64,000 nucleotides of DNA from Kosakonia oryzae (GCF_001658025.2 NZ_CP014007.2:3534001-3598000), one strand, 5' to 3'. Shown: positions 31,090-40,725, numbered from the stretch's first letter. Notes: generated by a model not told the origin, from the sequence alone. Made by a program: numbers and translations.

Positions 31090-31266
31090 GATGAATAATC
31101 CCCGTATAAACAAGACCCCGAGTATAGGACAGAGATGCAGGATCGCTGTAAACCGAAATTGTCCTGAAAGGTTGCAGAGATTAATGCAACAGGCAGAACC
31201 TGCTTTCCATCAGGCCGGGGTTTAGTCATGATAGCGGCCATTAACCTTCAGGTTTAAGGAGAGAGT

Positions 31267-31530
31267 ATGTTTGCTGTAATTTTTGGCCGCCCGGGCTGCC
31301 CGTACTGCGTGCGCGCAAAAGAGCTGGCAGAAAAACTGACCGCTGAACGTGATGATTTCAACTATCGCTATGTCGATATTCACGCGGAAGGGATTACGAA
31401 AGCCGATCTGGAAAAAACCGTCGGTAAACCGGTAGAAACCGTGCCGCAAATTTTCCTCGACCAGCAACACATTGGCGGCTGCACTGATTTCGAAGCTTAC
31501 GCCAAACAACATTTCGGCCTGTTTGCATAA
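31267..31530 (+). CDS. grxA: GrxA, glutaredoxin 1
   Basis: An 87-residue dithiol glutaredoxin, a glutathione-dependent reductant for ribonucleotide reductase and PAPS reductase. Active site C11-P-Y-C14, with TVPQIFLDQQHIGGCTD forming the glutathione-binding cis-proline region. The start follows AAGGAGAGAGT. E. coli grxA is OxyR-controlled; I cannot see a clear OxyR site here. It converges with ybjM across a GC-rich hairpin. Confidence 0.98.
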   Translation: MFAVIFGRPGCPYCVRAKELAEKLTAERDDFNYRYVDIHAEGITKADLEKTVGKPVETVPQIFLDQQHIGGCTDFEAYAKQHFGLFA

Positions 31531-31542
31531 CGATCCGACGCC

Positions 31543-31566
31543 CGCCCCCGCTTCCGGGGGCGTTTA
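31543..31566. terminator. Terminator between convergent grxA and ybjM
   Basis: CGCCCCCG (31543-31550) pairs with CGGGGGCG (31555-31562) around CTTC, followed by TTTA. It lies 13 bases after the grxA stop and touches the ybjM stop. Confidence 0.75.
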
Positions 31567-31923
31567 ATGCCTGAACACCCTGCCCACAAACAGACACGCC
31601 AGACCGCCAATCCCACACCAGAATACCGCGCTGAACAGCCAGGCCAGCTCCTGCCATACCGATCGCGACGGCAGCAGAAACAGATGAATCAGTAGATAGC
31701 AGAACGGCAGCGCCAGCAGCGCTCCCAGCAGTGCAATCACCACCCGGCGACGGCGAGCAACAAGGCCGCTGGCAATACCGGGCAATATAAAAAACAGCAA
31801 ACCTGTTTCGGGTTTACCAGAACCGGGTAAATCCCCTTTCATGGTAACGACCAAAGAAAGGCATACCGCAATAAAGAGTAGAAAACTGCAAATAACACCG
31901 AGCCGACGTCGCCTGAGCTTCAA
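31564..31923 (-). CDS. ybjM: YbjM, small inner-membrane protein
   Basis: A 119-residue protein with four predicted membrane segments (VICSFLLFIAVCLSLVV, GLLFFILPGIASGLVA, VIALLGALLALPFCYLLIHL and LAWLFSAVFWCGIGGLACLFV), matching E. coli YbjM in position and the WQELAWLFSAVFWC block. I chose a TTG start at 31923 because CAGGAGGAT stands at ideal distance; an in-frame GTG at 31947 lacks a site. Function unknown. Confidence 0.85.
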   Translation of the reverse strand: MKLRRRRLGVICSFLLFIAVCLSLVVTMKGDLPGSGKPETGLLFFILPGIASGLVARRRRVVIALLGALLALPFCYLLIHLFLLPSRSVWQELAWLFSAVFWCGIGGLACLFVGRVFRH

Positions 31924-32197
31924 ACAATCCTCCTGACTCTCTATCACATACCCGTTTGTTCAAAAGAATGTCCGGACAGATAAAGGGTGACGGCAATCCA
32001 TACCTGAAATGGCCTGGCCGCAAACACGCGATTCTCACTAGCCGTTGTAATCTAATCCGATTAAACTATCGCCCTGTTTTTGTTTTGCGAAGAATGCATG
32101 GTGCAACACCGCTTTTTAATGCCAGCGTACGTTCAAAACACTAGCTCAAATAACCATTCCTTTCAACAACTTACAAGTAAACAAGAAGTTAGCCTCC

Positions 32198-33883
32198 GTG
32201 AATATAAACGTCGCAGATTTGTTAAACGGGAATTACATACTGTTATTGTTTGTCGTACTGGCGCTCGGCCTTTGTCTTGGTAAATTACGTCTGGGTTCGG
32301 TACAACTCGGTAATTCCATTGGCGTTTTAGTCGTTTCGTTATTATTAGGTCAGCAGCATTTCAGCATAAACACAGATGCATTAAATCTTGGCTTTATGCT
32401 GTTTATTTTTTGTGTGGGCGTTGAAGCTGGCCCCAACTTTTTTTCGATTTTTTTTCGCGACGGTAAGAATTATCTGATGCTCGCGCTGGTATTAGTTGGC
32501 AGCGCGCTATTAATTGCCTTAGGGCTGGGAAAATTGTTCGGCTGGGATATTGGCCTCACCGCCGGGATGCTGGCAGGTTCGATGACCTCAACCCCGGTCC
32601 TGGTTGGCGCTGGCGATACGCTGCGCCATGCCTCAATGGAGAGCGGCAATCTCGCCAGCGCGCTGGATAACCTCAGCCTTGGCTATGCATTAACCTACCT
32701 GATTGGCCTGGTCAGCCTGATTTTCGGCGCGCGTTATTTGCCGAAGCTGCAACACCAGGATCTGCAGACCAGCGCCCAACAGATCGCTCGCGAACGCGGC
32801 CTCGATACCGATGCCCATCGTAAAGTTTATCTGCCGGTGATCCGCGCTTACCGCGTCGGGCCGGAACTGGTGGCCTGGGCCGACGGCAAGAACCTGCGCG
32901 AGCTGGGGATCTATCGCCAGACCGGTTGTTATATCGAGCGTATTCGCCGCAACGGCATTCTCGCCAGCCCGGACGGTGACGCAGTGCTGCAAATGGGCGA
33001 TGAGATCTCGTTGGTCGGTTACCCGGACGCGCATGCGCGCCTCGATCCCAGTTTCCGCAACGGTAAAGAGGTGTTCGATCGCGATCTGCTGGATATGCGC
33101 ATCGTGACGGAAGAAGTTGTGGTGAAGAACCACAATGTGGTTGGCCGCCGTCTCGCACAGTTGAAACTGACCGATCACGGCTGCTTTCTTAACCGCGTGA
33201 TCCGCAGCCAGATTGAGATGCCGATCGACGACAATATCGTGCTCAATAAAGGCGACGTGCTGCAAATCAGCGGCGATGCCCGCCGGGTGAAAACCATTGC
33301 TGACCGTATCGGCTTTATCTCGATTCACAGCCAGGTGACCGATCTGCTCGCCTTCTGCGCCTTCTTTATTGTTGGCCTGATGATCGGCATGATCACCTTC
33401 CAGTTCAGCTCGTTCAGTTTTGGCGTGGGTAATGCCGCCGGTCTGCTGTTCGCCGGTATCATGCTTGGCTTCTTGCGTGCGAACCACCCGACGTTCGGCT
33501 ACATTCCGCAGGGTGCGCTGATGATGGTGAAAGAGTTTGGCCTGATGGTGTTTATGGCCGGTGTCGGCTTAAGCGCCGGTAGCGGCATTGGGCATGGTCT
33601 GGGCGTCGTCGGCGGGCAGATGCTGATCGCCGGGTTGATCGTAAGCCTCGTTCCGGTGCTGATCTGTTTCCTGTTCGGCGCTTACGTGCTGAAAATGAAC
33701 CGCGCGCTGCTCTTTGGCGCGATGATGGGCGCACGTACCTGCGCGCCCGCCATGGAGATCATCAGCGATACCGCGCGCAGTAATATCCCGGCGCTGGGCT
33801 ACGCCGGAACCTACGCGATCGCCAACGTGTTGTTAACCCTGGCGGGGACGCTGATCATCATCATCTGGCCGGGACTCGGATAA
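32198..33883 (+). CDS. ybjL: YbjL, AspT/YidE-type (AAE family) transporter
   Basis: A 561-residue inner-membrane protein of the aspartate-alanine exchanger family. Two blocks of about five membrane segments flank a cytoplasmic part with two RCK_C (TrkA_C) domains, roughly residues 205-370 ([47 protein letters not shown]). Length equals E. coli YbjL, whose substrate is not firmly known. A GTG start is used. The sRNA gene rybB follows on the same strand. The 250 bases before it contain no recognisable gene. Confidence 0.96.
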   Translation: MNINVADLLNGNYILLLFVVLALGLCLGKLRLGSVQLGNSIGVLVVSLLLGQQHFSINTDALNLGFMLFIFCVGVEAGPNFFSIFFRDGKNYLMLALVLVGSALLIALGLGKLFGWDIGLTAGMLAGSMTSTPVLVGAGDTLRHASMESGNLASALDNLSLGYALTYLIGLVSLIFGARYLPKLQHQDLQTSAQQIARERGLDTDAHRKVYLPVIRAYRVGPELVAWADGKNLRELGIYRQTGCYIERIRRNGILASPDGDAVLQMGDEISLVGYPDAHARLDPSFRNGKEVFDRDLLDMRIVTEEVVVKNHNVVGRRLAQLKLTDHGCFLNRVIRSQIEMPIDDNIVLNKGDVLQISGDARRVKTIADRIGFISIHSQVTDLLAFCAFFIVGLMIGMITFQFSSFSFGVGNAAGLLFAGIMLGFLRANHPTFGYIPQGALMMVKEFGLMVFMAGVGLSAGSGIGHGLGVVGGQMLIAGLIVSLVPVLICFLFGAYVLKMNRALLFGAMMGARTCAPAMEIISDTARSNIPALGYAGTYAIANVLLTLAGTLIIIIWPGLG

Positions 33884-33916
33884 CTCCGAAGCTGAAAAAT
33901 ATTTCAGTTATGCGCA

Positions 33917-33944
33917 GAACTTTTTTCTGGGGTGTCAGTCATAA
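33917..33944 (+). promoter_or_regulatory. Sigma-E promoter of rybB
   Basis: GAACTT (33917-33922), 16-base spacer, TCATAA (33939-33944), then six bases to the RybB 5' end at 33950. This fits the sigma-E consensus GGAACTT-N16-TCAAA and the known control of rybB in E. coli and Salmonella. Confidence 0.85.
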
Positions 33945-33949
33945 CTAGT

Positions 33950-34028
33950 GCCACTGCTTTTCTTTGATGTCCCCATTTTGTGGAGCCCATCAACCCCGCC
34001 ATTTTGGTTCAAGGTTGATGGGTTTTTT
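33950..34028 (+). ncRNA. rybB: RybB small RNA
   Basis: A 79-nucleotide Hfq-dependent sRNA which, under envelope stress, represses many outer-membrane protein mRNAs. The 5' seed GCCACTGCTTTTCTTTGATG is identical to that in E. coli, and the 3' end is the terminator CCCATCAACC (33986-33995) / GGTTGATGGG (34013-34022) plus six T. Only the loop differs visibly from E. coli. Location after ybjL is as in E. coli, but rcdA is displaced by a 3.3 kb insertion. Confidence 0.97.
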
Positions 34029-34276
34029 GTTGCCCTGACTCTCTGGCTATAAAATTTCCCCTTCGTCAATCGGGCAGCTGAACGACGAGGTAACCCACTA
34101 ATCCAACGATGCAAGCGCTTCGGTTTTACGATCTTAGCCTTCGCTAATTAGTAACAGCGCACCAACCGGGCCTTGTTTGGGGCATAAGCAAACGAAAAGA
34201 AACGTTGGGGCATCAATCGCCACGGTGATTAAGAGATGTTCTATCTCAGGCTATTGTAATTAAACGTATATCATGA

Positions 34277-34912
34277 TTATCCATAACGATTGTGATTACG
34301 GGTGACGTCGGTCCGTCTGCTCTGCGGATAGATCAGTACGGGTTTAATCTCTATCATCTCGCTATTTAAAATTTGACCTTTATTATTTATTATATCAACC
34401 AGCCCTTGCAGTTGATTCCGTGTAAAAACTTCTTCATGCAAGCCGTAGGCCCATATTCTTCTTTGCGTTACATCAGCCAACTGCTGAGCAATGCTTTTCT
34501 GATAAATACTCCCGGCGGCCCCAGAAAAACAACAAATCAAATGTAATGGTGTTTTATCACTCGCCAAATCAAGTGAAAATCTACTCTTTAAATATTCATA
34601 AAACTCTACGGGGGATAATATCCGTTCTCTTTCTGCGATGTACGACACAGCGTCAAAATCGCCGACCCTTGGGTATAATTCAAGTCCATCAACAAATTTC
34701 ATTTTCCCTTCAGGTGTACCATGGACCAATATTCCTGGCTGCCGGGTCCCCATAAAATTATTGGTATAGCCGCGGCGACAGATCTCTGAATTGTTACCCA
34801 ACCCAACCTCCTGCAGATGGATTGACTTGTAAAACGATACTGGCCCAGCATTTTTAGGGTGCAAATTAATTTTACAACTTCTTTTTTTGCGGAATGGATT
34901 AAATAGTGCCAT
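34277..34912 (-). CDS. Unknown protein with a clan-CD-like His/Cys cysteine-peptidase pattern
   Basis: A 211-residue protein I cannot name. Two motifs stand out: hydrophobic residues then His-Gly (GILVHGTPEG, H64) and hydrophobic residues then Cys (LHLICCFSGAAGS, C127/C128), about 64 residues apart, then QQLADVTQRRIWAYG. This order and style recall the His-Cys dyad of clan-CD peptidases (caspase-like, MARTX C80 domain), but it is motif-level inference. There is no signal peptide or membrane segment; the N-terminus is basic (RKKRSCK). Surrounding DNA is A+T-rich, and it lies in an insertion between rybB and rcdA, suggesting recent acquisition, perhaps of an effector-like or orphan toxin gene. 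A house-keeping role is not excluded. Confidence 0.6.
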   Translation of the reverse strand: MALFNPFRKKRSCKINLHPKNAGPVSFYKSIHLQEVGLGNNSEICRRGYTNNFMGTRQPGILVHGTPEGKMKFVDGLELYPRVGDFDAVSYIAERERILSPVEFYEYLKSRFSLDLASDKTPLHLICCFSGAAGSIYQKSIAQQLADVTQRRIWAYGLHEEVFTRNQLQGLVDIINNKGQILNSEMIEIKPVLIYPQSRRTDVTRNHNRYG

Positions 34913-35250
34913 AAGGAAATCAACCTTGTATTATAAATATAAAATACATTTATATGAATAAAAACCGACAGTTCCACTATGGAAATTTAATATAAAACCC
35001 GCAAGACGGACAAACCAAATATATTTCATGACCAAAGCAGAACGCAGGCAGGATAATAACAAGCCATTAAAAACCTCGAACAACATGTTATCGTAATAAA
35101 CTTACCACCCAATCAGGCACCTTGCAACTCAGGATGAAAAATCCGACAAAATATCACCTTAAATAAATATTATTAATATTACCCAATAAAAGCAGATATT
35201 TTTTAATTTTCTTACATCAGGATTCAATATAGTGCAGAAGAGTAACACTA
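34913..35250. other. A+T-rich spacer between the peptidase-like gene and the small ORF
   Basis: Around 340 bases, clearly A+T-rich (for example TAAATAAATATTATTAATATT-like tracts near 35160-35180). It should carry the promoter of the peptidase-like gene. No gene or RNA recognised. It has the look of an H-NS-bound, horizontally acquired segment. Confidence 0.45.
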
Positions 35251-35391
35251 ATGACAAACAATGAAGCCTCAGAAAACATCGCGGACGGATACATGAAGGT
35301 ACAAATACACATTGATGGATGTTATCGACTAAAAGCAATCGAAGGAACATACTCACCGCCGACTGCTTTTATTTCAGTAGTAGGGTTATAG
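35251..35391 (+). CDS. Possible 46-residue small ORF
   Basis: ATG 35251 opens a 46-codon frame (MTNNEASENIADGYMKVQI...) ending TAG at 35391, overlapping the last six bases of the convergent hydrolase gene. The ribosome binding site is weak (AGAAGAG about 10 bases upstream). I recognise no family. It could be the truncated start of an older gene replaced at its 3' end by the hydrolase gene, or chance. Confidence 0.25.
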   Translation: MTNNEASENIADGYMKVQIHIDGCYRLKAIEGTYSPPTAFISVVGL

Positions 35392-36414
35392 ATTATTGTC
35401 TTTGCCTGCTACCGTTTCACCCTCACCCTTCGCCGGTGCACCTAATGTCTGTTTGAACCACGCAACCACTGTATTAATCACCGCTGGCTGGAACCAGGAA
35501 ATATCGCCATGTTCCGCGCCCTTAACCAGAATGTATTTCACCTTGTCATGTTTCTCTTTTAGCGCATTGTAAAGCTGCGCACTCTGCACCGGCGATACCA
35601 GCGTGTCGGCGCTGCCGTGCATGATAAGGAACGGTGGCTCATTACCGCTGATATGCCCCATCGGGCTGGCATTTAGCGCTTTTTGTTTATCGCTGGCGAT
35701 GGTCGCGCCGGGGAAATTCCTGAACGCCGCGCCGTTCACCAACAGCGATTCGGTGACCGCCGGAGAGCGATGCACCTGCTGGATCTCTTCCGGGAATCCT
35801 TCGCCGATATTCAGCAAGTTTGAAATGCCATATAACGTCGCAACCGCCTGCACTGCCGACGATTGATCGGTGTTATCGCCGGTATCGAAGGTTTTTAGAT
35901 TGTTGGTGGTGCCGAGCATCTGGGCCATCCAGCCACCAGCGGAATCCCCCAACACACCGATTCGTTGCGGATCGATGTTGTACTCCTTCGCATGCGCACG
36001 CAAATAGCGCACTGCGGCTTTACCATCTTCCAGCGGCGCCGGGAAAGTGTCCGGCACAACACGGTACTCCGCCGCGGCGACAACAAACCCCGCTTCCGCC
36101 AGCGCCATACGCATTTCAATAAATTTATCGTAATCGGCGGAAGTAAAACCGCCTCCGGGGAAGTAGACGATGGCTGGCTTCAGCGCGCTGGTGCGCGGAA
36201 CCAGTAGCGACATGTTTAACTGGCGAACGGAACGCACATTCCGAATCTGGCTGTAAACGATATTGCTCAGTAAATCGATCTGCCCGCGGGATTTTTCAAC
36301 ATTAATAACCTCCGCGCCAGGCGTATTACCCGCCAGTTCATGGCTGGCAGCCAATGCCGAACCCGAAATACTCGCCATCAGAAACCACCCCGCTACCGTG
36401 AATCGACCTCGCAT
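35386..36414 (-). CDS. Exported alpha/beta hydrolase (esterase/lipase, HSL/BD-FAE-like)
   Basis: A 342-residue alpha/beta hydrolase with a signal peptide (about MRGRFTVAGWFLMASISGSALAA). Catalytic landmarks: oxyanion YFPGGGF, nucleophile elbow GDSAGGW, acid in HGSADTLV and histidine in GAEHGD. The GGG oxyanion and early order are those of hormone-sensitive-lipase/carboxylesterase-type enzymes that hydrolyse small esters or feruloyl/acetyl groups. The start at 36414 is supported by GGAGAGG six bases upstream. It belongs to the insertion between rybB and rcdA. Substrate unknown. Confidence 0.85.
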   Translation of the reverse strand: MRGRFTVAGWFLMASISGSALAASHELAGNTPGAEVINVEKSRGQIDLLSNIVYSQIRNVRSVRQLNMSLLVPRTSALKPAIVYFPGGGFTSADYDKFIEMRMALAEAGFVVAAAEYRVVPDTFPAPLEDGKAAVRYLRAHAKEYNIDPQRIGVLGDSAGGWMAQMLGTTNNLKTFDTGDNTDQSSAVQAVATLYGISNLLNIGEGFPEEIQQVHRSPAVTESLLVNGAAFRNFPGATIASDKQKALNASPMGHISGNEPPFLIMHGSADTLVSPVQSAQLYNALKEKHDKVKYILVKGAEHGDISWFQPAVINTVVAWFKQTLGAPAKGEGETVAGKDNNL

Positions 36415-36643
36415 TATGCACCTCTCCATTCTCATTAAAAAAATAAGCGAGAGCGAGCAAAGCGGGAATGGTTGTCACAAACGTTACCAGCGATTTTTTT
36501 AACGTCAAACCCAATAAGCGGATGAAATTCATCTGAATTTTAGATGAATATCTGCAGTCCCTTTTACCGGGAAATCGCCAGTGGATTGTTTTTCATCGCG
36601 CTATTCTGCTTTATTACTGGACCACAACCCACAGAGGCCTCCC

Positions 36644-37393
36644 ATGATGAGCAACACCTGGTTCAACCAAAGCCCGTTTGACGTGCGGCTGGAGTGGGGT
36701 TTAGCGGCGGCGGAACATCTGGCGCACGAAGCGGATTGCGTGGTGATTGTCGATGTGATGTCGTTTTCCACCTGCGTCAGCCTGGCAAATGATAACGACG
36801 CACTTATCTATCCATGGCCGTGGAAAGATGACAGCGCGCTGCGCTACGCCCAGGAAAATGGTGCCGATGTCGCCAGTTTCGAACGCACGTTCAGCGGCGA
36901 GCGCTATACGCTCTCACCGACTTCATTGCGCGATATTCCCGCCGGACACCGGCTGGTGCTGCCTTCACCGAACGGTTCGACGATCGCCTTCAAAGCGCGC
37001 GACTGCGGCGCGGCGGTATTTAGCGGCTGCTTCCGCAACCGGATCGCCACCGCGCAGGCCTGCGCTGGTTTTCAACGTATTTTGCTGATCCCGGCCGGAG
37101 AACGCTGGCCGGATGGTAGCCTGCGCCCGGCGGTAGAAGATTATCTGGCGGCGGGAGCGATTATTGCCGCCCTCGGCAAACGCCATCTGTCGCCGGAAGC
37201 GCAAGCCGCAGCCGCGGCATTTCGTGGAAGCAGCCTCGCTGATTTACATCACTGCGCCTCAGCAAGAGAGCTTCAGGAGAGAGGTTTTGCCGACGATGTC
37301 GCGCTGTGTCTGGCGCTGGATGTCAGCCGCCGCGCCTGCCGGTTGCAGGATAACGCATACCGCTCAGAGCCCGGCGATACGGCCAATCATTAG
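36644..37393 (+). CDS. ComB-family 2-phosphosulfolactate phosphatase-like protein
   Basis: A 249-residue protein of the ComB family (2-phosphosulfolactate phosphatase in coenzyme M synthesis in archaea). Recognisable blocks are [41 protein letters not shown] and [26 protein letters not shown]. Enterobacteria make no coenzyme M, so the true substrate is unknown. The start is one of two adjacent ATGs (36644, 36647) after ACAGAGG. Its last 30 bases overlap the 3' end of convergent rcdA, suggesting the insertion endpoint lies at this junction. Confidence 0.85.
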   Translation: MMSNTWFNQSPFDVRLEWGLAAAEHLAHEADCVVIVDVMSFSTCVSLANDNDALIYPWPWKDDSALRYAQENGADVASFERTFSGERYTLSPTSLRDIPAGHRLVLPSPNGSTIAFKARDCGAAVFSGCFRNRIATAQACAGFQRILLIPAGERWPDGSLRPAVEDYLAAGAIIAALGKRHLSPEAQAAAAAFRGSSLADLHHCASARELQERGFADDVALCLALDVSRRACRLQDNAYRSEPGDTANH

Positions 37394-37906
37394 GCGGATC
37401 TCTTCGCGGCTCAGCGGCTGCCTGTCGGTCACAAAATGCAGCGTCATCCCTTCGATAAACGCATCCAGCGCACGCGCCGTGATCGGATCAAACCAGCGTT
37501 CAAGGGTGGCCTGGCTGGAGCGCATCCAGTTTTGCATCACGCTTTTCAGCACTGGCTGGCGGCTCATAAAGGCGTAAAGCTGGTACATCAGTTCCATGTT
37601 GCGCGCGGTAGTAACCTGCGCACCGTAGATCAGATCCGTGACCGCATCACAGGCCCGCGCCGGGCTGTCAACGCCGTCAAAGAAAGCGGCGTACTGTGCC
37701 GACATCTGCCCGGTAAAACGGCTGAATGCCTCTTCCAGCAGCGCGTCAATGCCGGAAAAGTAGTAGGTCATCGAGCCGAGCGGCACGTCCGCACAGCTGG
37801 CGATTTTGCGGTGGGTTACCGCCTGGATGCCGCATTCGGCGATAGTGTCCAGCGTCGCTTCAAGAATGCGGTCGCGCCGCTGCGGGTCATTCGGTCGTCG
37901 TGCCAT
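37364..37906 (-). CDS. rcdA: RcdA (YbjK), TetR-family regulator
   Basis: A 180-residue TetR-family regulator. The helix-turn-helix lies in the first 50 residues ([19 protein letters not shown], then [12 protein letters not shown]). E. coli RcdA (YbjK) activates csgD and other biofilm and stress regulators. The start at 37906 gives [14 protein letters not shown]. It is divergent from ybjJ as in E. coli, with a palindrome between the starts that could be its operator. Downstream it runs 30 bases into the convergent comB-like gene. Confidence 0.93.
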   Translation of the reverse strand: MARRPNDPQRRDRILEATLDTIAECGIQAVTHRKIASCADVPLGSMTYYFSGIDALLEEAFSRFTGQMSAQYAAFFDGVDSPARACDAVTDLIYGAQVTTARNMELMYQLYAFMSRQPVLKSVMQNWMRSSQATLERWFDPITARALDAFIEGMTLHFVTDRQPLSREEIRLMIGRIAGL

Positions 37907-37925
37907 AGATCCTCTCACTGATTTA

Positions 37926-37939
37926 TGTACAAATGTACA
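37926..37939. promoter_or_regulatory. Candidate RcdA operator between rcdA and ybjJ
   Basis: TGTACAAATGTACA: two TGTACA hexamers (each self-complementary) with a two-base spacer, 20 bases upstream of the rcdA start and 48 before ybjJ. Position and symmetry suit autoregulation by a TetR-type protein. It is inferred from position only. Confidence 0.55.
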
Positions 37940-37986
37940 CTTCCTTGCTAGTGTTGTCTCACCTTTTCATTTTCCGACGAGAAGTT

Positions 37987-39189
37987 ATGACCATAACTGC
38001 CTCCCGCAATGCCCTGCGCTACCGTCTATGGGCGCTGTTTACTTTCTTTTTTCTGCCCGGCTTACTGATGGCCTCCTGGGCAACGCGTACGCCTGCAATC
38101 CGCGATATTTTGTCCGTCTCGACGGCGGAAATGGGCGGCGTGCTGTTTGGCCTGTCGATCGGTTCGATGAGCGGCATTCTCTCTTCCGCGTGGCTGGTTA
38201 AACGCTTCGGCGCGCGCAAAGTGATCCGCGCCAGCATGTCCTTTTCGGTGCTCGGCATGATGATCCTCAGCCTCGCGTTGTGGCTCGCTTCACCGCTGCT
38301 GTTTGCCCTCGGGCTGGCCGTGTTCGGCGGCAGCCTCGGCGCGGGCGAAGTGGCGTTGAATATTGAAGGCGCGGTAGTTGAACGTGAAATGAATAAAACC
38401 GTACTGCCGATGATGCACGGTTTTTACAGCTTCGGCACGCTGGTCGGCGCGGGGATAGGCATGACGTTAACCGCGCTCGGCCTCACCGCCAATGTGCATA
38501 TTCTGCTGGCGGCGCTGGTAGCGATTGTGCCGATTATCCTGGCGATTGCTGCGATTCCGGATGGTACCGGCAAAAACTCCGCAGAAGAGAATGCGCAGGG
38601 GAAGAAAGGAATCCCCTTCTGGCGCGATAGCCAATTGTTGCTGATTAGCGTGGTGGTGCTGGCGATGGCGTTTGCGGAAGGCTCCGCCAACGACTGGTTA
38701 CCGCTGCTGATGGTGGACGGTCACGGTTTTAGCCCCACTTCCGGCTCACTGATCTACGCCGGTTTCACTCTCGGTATGACCGTTGGCCGTTTTACCGGCG
38801 GCTGGTTTATCGACCGCTACAGCCGCGTTGCGGTGGTTCGCGCCAGCGCATTAATGGGCGCGCTCGGGATTGGTTTGATTATCTTTGTCGACAGCGCCTG
38901 GGTGGCTGGCGTGTCGGTGATTTTGTGGGGGCTTGGCGCGTCGCTTGGCTTCCCGCTGACCATCTCAGCCGCCAGCGATACCGGCCCGGACGCCCCTACC
39001 CGCGTTAGCGTGGTGGCGACTACCGGTTACCTGGCCTTTCTCGTCGGCCCGCCGCTGCTCGGTTTTCTCGGCGAGCACTACGGCCTGCGCAGCGCCATGT
39101 TGGTGGTCCTTAGCCTGGTGTTGATCGCCGCGCTGGTCGCTCGCGCCGTGGCAAAACCGTCCCCGGAAGCACAAGCGGAAACCTGTTAA
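37987..39189 (+). CDS. ybjJ: YbjJ, MFS transporter
   Basis: A 400-residue, 12-segment major facilitator superfamily protein closely matching E. coli YbjJ. MFS loop motifs are visible (GARKVIRAS between helices 2 and 3; [14 protein letters not shown] in the second half). Substrate unknown; often annotated as inner-membrane MFS/fucose-permease-like. ATG 37987 follows GACGAGAAG. It converges with mdfA; ybjI and ybjH, which lie here in E. coli, are absent. Confidence 0.94.
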   Translation: MTITASRNALRYRLWALFTFFFLPGLLMASWATRTPAIRDILSVSTAEMGGVLFGLSIGSMSGILSSAWLVKRFGARKVIRASMSFSVLGMMILSLALWLASPLLFALGLAVFGGSLGAGEVALNIEGAVVEREMNKTVLPMMHGFYSFGTLVGAGIGMTLTALGLTANVHILLAALVAIVPIILAIAAIPDGTGKNSAEENAQGKKGIPFWRDSQLLLISVVVLAMAFAEGSANDWLPLLMVDGHGFSPTSGSLIYAGFTLGMTVGRFTGGWFIDRYSRVAVVRASALMGALGIGLIIFVDSAWVAGVSVILWGLGASLGFPLTISAASDTGPDAPTRVSVVATTGYLAFLVGPPLLGFLGEHYGLRSAMLVVLSLVLIAALVARAVAKPSPEAQAETC

Positions 39190-39193
39190 CCAC

Positions 39194-39214
39194 AAGGCGG
39201 CGCGCTGCCGCCTT
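39194..39214. terminator. Hairpin between convergent ybjJ and mdfA
   Basis: AAGGCGGC (39194-39201) pairs with GCCGCCTT (39207-39214) around five bases. It spans the short gap and touches the mdfA stop codon. T runs are short, so termination may be partial. Confidence 0.55.
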
Positions 39215-40445
39215 AACCTTCCAGCGAATTCCCCACGCGTTTATCGCGCAGAAACACCACCATCAGGCCGATCCACAACACGCCATTTGCCAGGTTGAAG
39301 AGGCTGAACAGACCGTTGCCGCCCGCCAGCCAGGCATGCTTGCTGATTTCGATCCCGACGGTAAAGATGAACATCTGCAACATGCCCATCGCCGCTGACA
39401 CCGTGCCCTTACTCATCTCGCTGGCGAACAGCGTCAGCCGCACCAGCCCGGCATTCGCCAGCCCAATGCCAAAAGCGTAGAGGCTCAACCCGGCCGTCAT
39501 CCACAAATAAGCATGCGAAGAGACCAGCGTCGCGACGGCCGCCAGCAGCAAACCAGCAGCAATCGGCCAGCCGCCCATAATGATCAGCGCCCGTACGGTG
39601 CGCCGCGATGTCAGACGCGCCAGCGCCAGGTTACCGAAAATCAACGCGCCGAAAACCGGCACCTGCAACAGCCCGTACTGATAGCTGCTGAGTTGCTCAC
39701 CGCTAATGATGATGATCGGCGACTGGGCGATCCACGCCAGTAACGGCAGGCTGACAAACCCCGTCGCCAGCGCACCAGCGACAAAACGCAGGTTTTTCAT
39801 GACTTCTGCATAATCGCGCCACAACGCTTTCAGCGAGAGTGGCTCGCCAAGGCGGGTCGCCGTTTCCGGCATCGCCTTTTGCAGACCAAAAAAGGAGAAC
39901 GCCGCCAGCACCGCGAACAGCACAAACATCCCCTGCCATGGCGCGGCGTGCACCCAGGCCGCCCCCACCAGCGGGCCAAGCAGCGGCGCAATCAGCGCCA
40001 CGTTGGCCATCAGCGCAGTGATTTTGATACACACGGCCTCTTCAAAAGATTCCTGAATCGCGGCGTAGCCCACTGCGCCAATAAAGCACAGGCTGATGCC
40101 CTGTAAAAAACGCAGCAGCGTGAACTGTTCGATATCTTGCGCCAGCAGCGTGGCAAGGCAGGTCAAAATGAACCACACCACGCCGGTCAGCATCACCGGA
40201 CGGCGGCCAATGCGATCCGACAACGGCCCCAGTAACCACTGTAAAAACATGCCGCCCGCTAAGTAAGCGGTCATGGACGTTGGCACCCATTCGATCCCGG
40301 CGTTGTACTGCTCCACCACTGCCAGCATGCCGGGTTGGATCATGTCATTGCCGATATAGGTCGAGAATTCGTAAAGCACCAGGCAGAGGGGAAAGAGTAG
40401 CGCCCGTCGTCCCAGACGTTGGCCAGATAAGGAATGGTTTTGCAT
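39213..40445 (-). CDS. mdfA: MdfA, multidrug/H+ antiporter
   Basis: A 410-residue MFS drug/proton antiporter exporting cationic, neutral and zwitterionic drugs and acting as a Na+(K+)/H+ antiporter at high pH. The membrane acidic residues E26 and D34, essential in E. coli MdfA, are both present ([12 protein letters not shown]), as are the motif A loop [12 protein letters not shown] and the motif C region [12 protein letters not shown]. Length equals E. coli MdfA. It is divergent from ybjG. Confidence 0.98.
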   Translation of the reverse strand: MQNHSLSGQRLGRRALLFPLCLVLYEFSTYIGNDMIQPGMLAVVEQYNAGIEWVPTSMTAYLAGGMFLQWLLGPLSDRIGRRPVMLTGVVWFILTCLATLLAQDIEQFTLLRFLQGISLCFIGAVGYAAIQESFEEAVCIKITALMANVALIAPLLGPLVGAAWVHAAPWQGMFVLFAVLAAFSFFGLQKAMPETATRLGEPLSLKALWRDYAEVMKNLRFVAGALATGFVSLPLLAWIAQSPIIIISGEQLSSYQYGLLQVPVFGALIFGNLALARLTSRRTVRALIIMGGWPIAAGLLLAAVATLVSSHAYLWMTAGLSLYAFGIGLANAGLVRLTLFASEMSKGTVSAAMGMLQMFIFTVGIEISKHAWLAGGNGLFSLFNLANGVLWIGLMVVFLRDKRVGNSLEG

Positions 40446-40725
40446 GCTGTCTCTTCATCTATGAAAAATCGCGCAGAGTGTAATAAAAGCCGTCCGGCTG
40501 TGATAGCGAATTTATAGCCATTGCCTAAATTTAGCGCTTTTCGGCTAATTGCTAATTAAGGTTTTCTTAATCGCCTGGGCGTAGCGTGCGCATTATTACA
40601 GTTTTGTTTAAGAATCGTCTAACTCTCCTGGGAGTAAGATAAAACCCCTTTACCGTTTGCCGACGCACTTTTAAGGTGGGCGCTTTCGCGCAAATGTGGT
40701 CGTTTAATCAAAGAGTAACAAACTT

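Noticed and set aside
32690-33487. 265-codon frame antisense to ybjL
   Set aside because: Shadow of ybjL with no supporting features.
36644-37393. Coenzyme M synthesis function for the ComB-like protein
   Set aside because: No other coenzyme M genes are near and enterobacteria are not known to make it; only the family is claimed.
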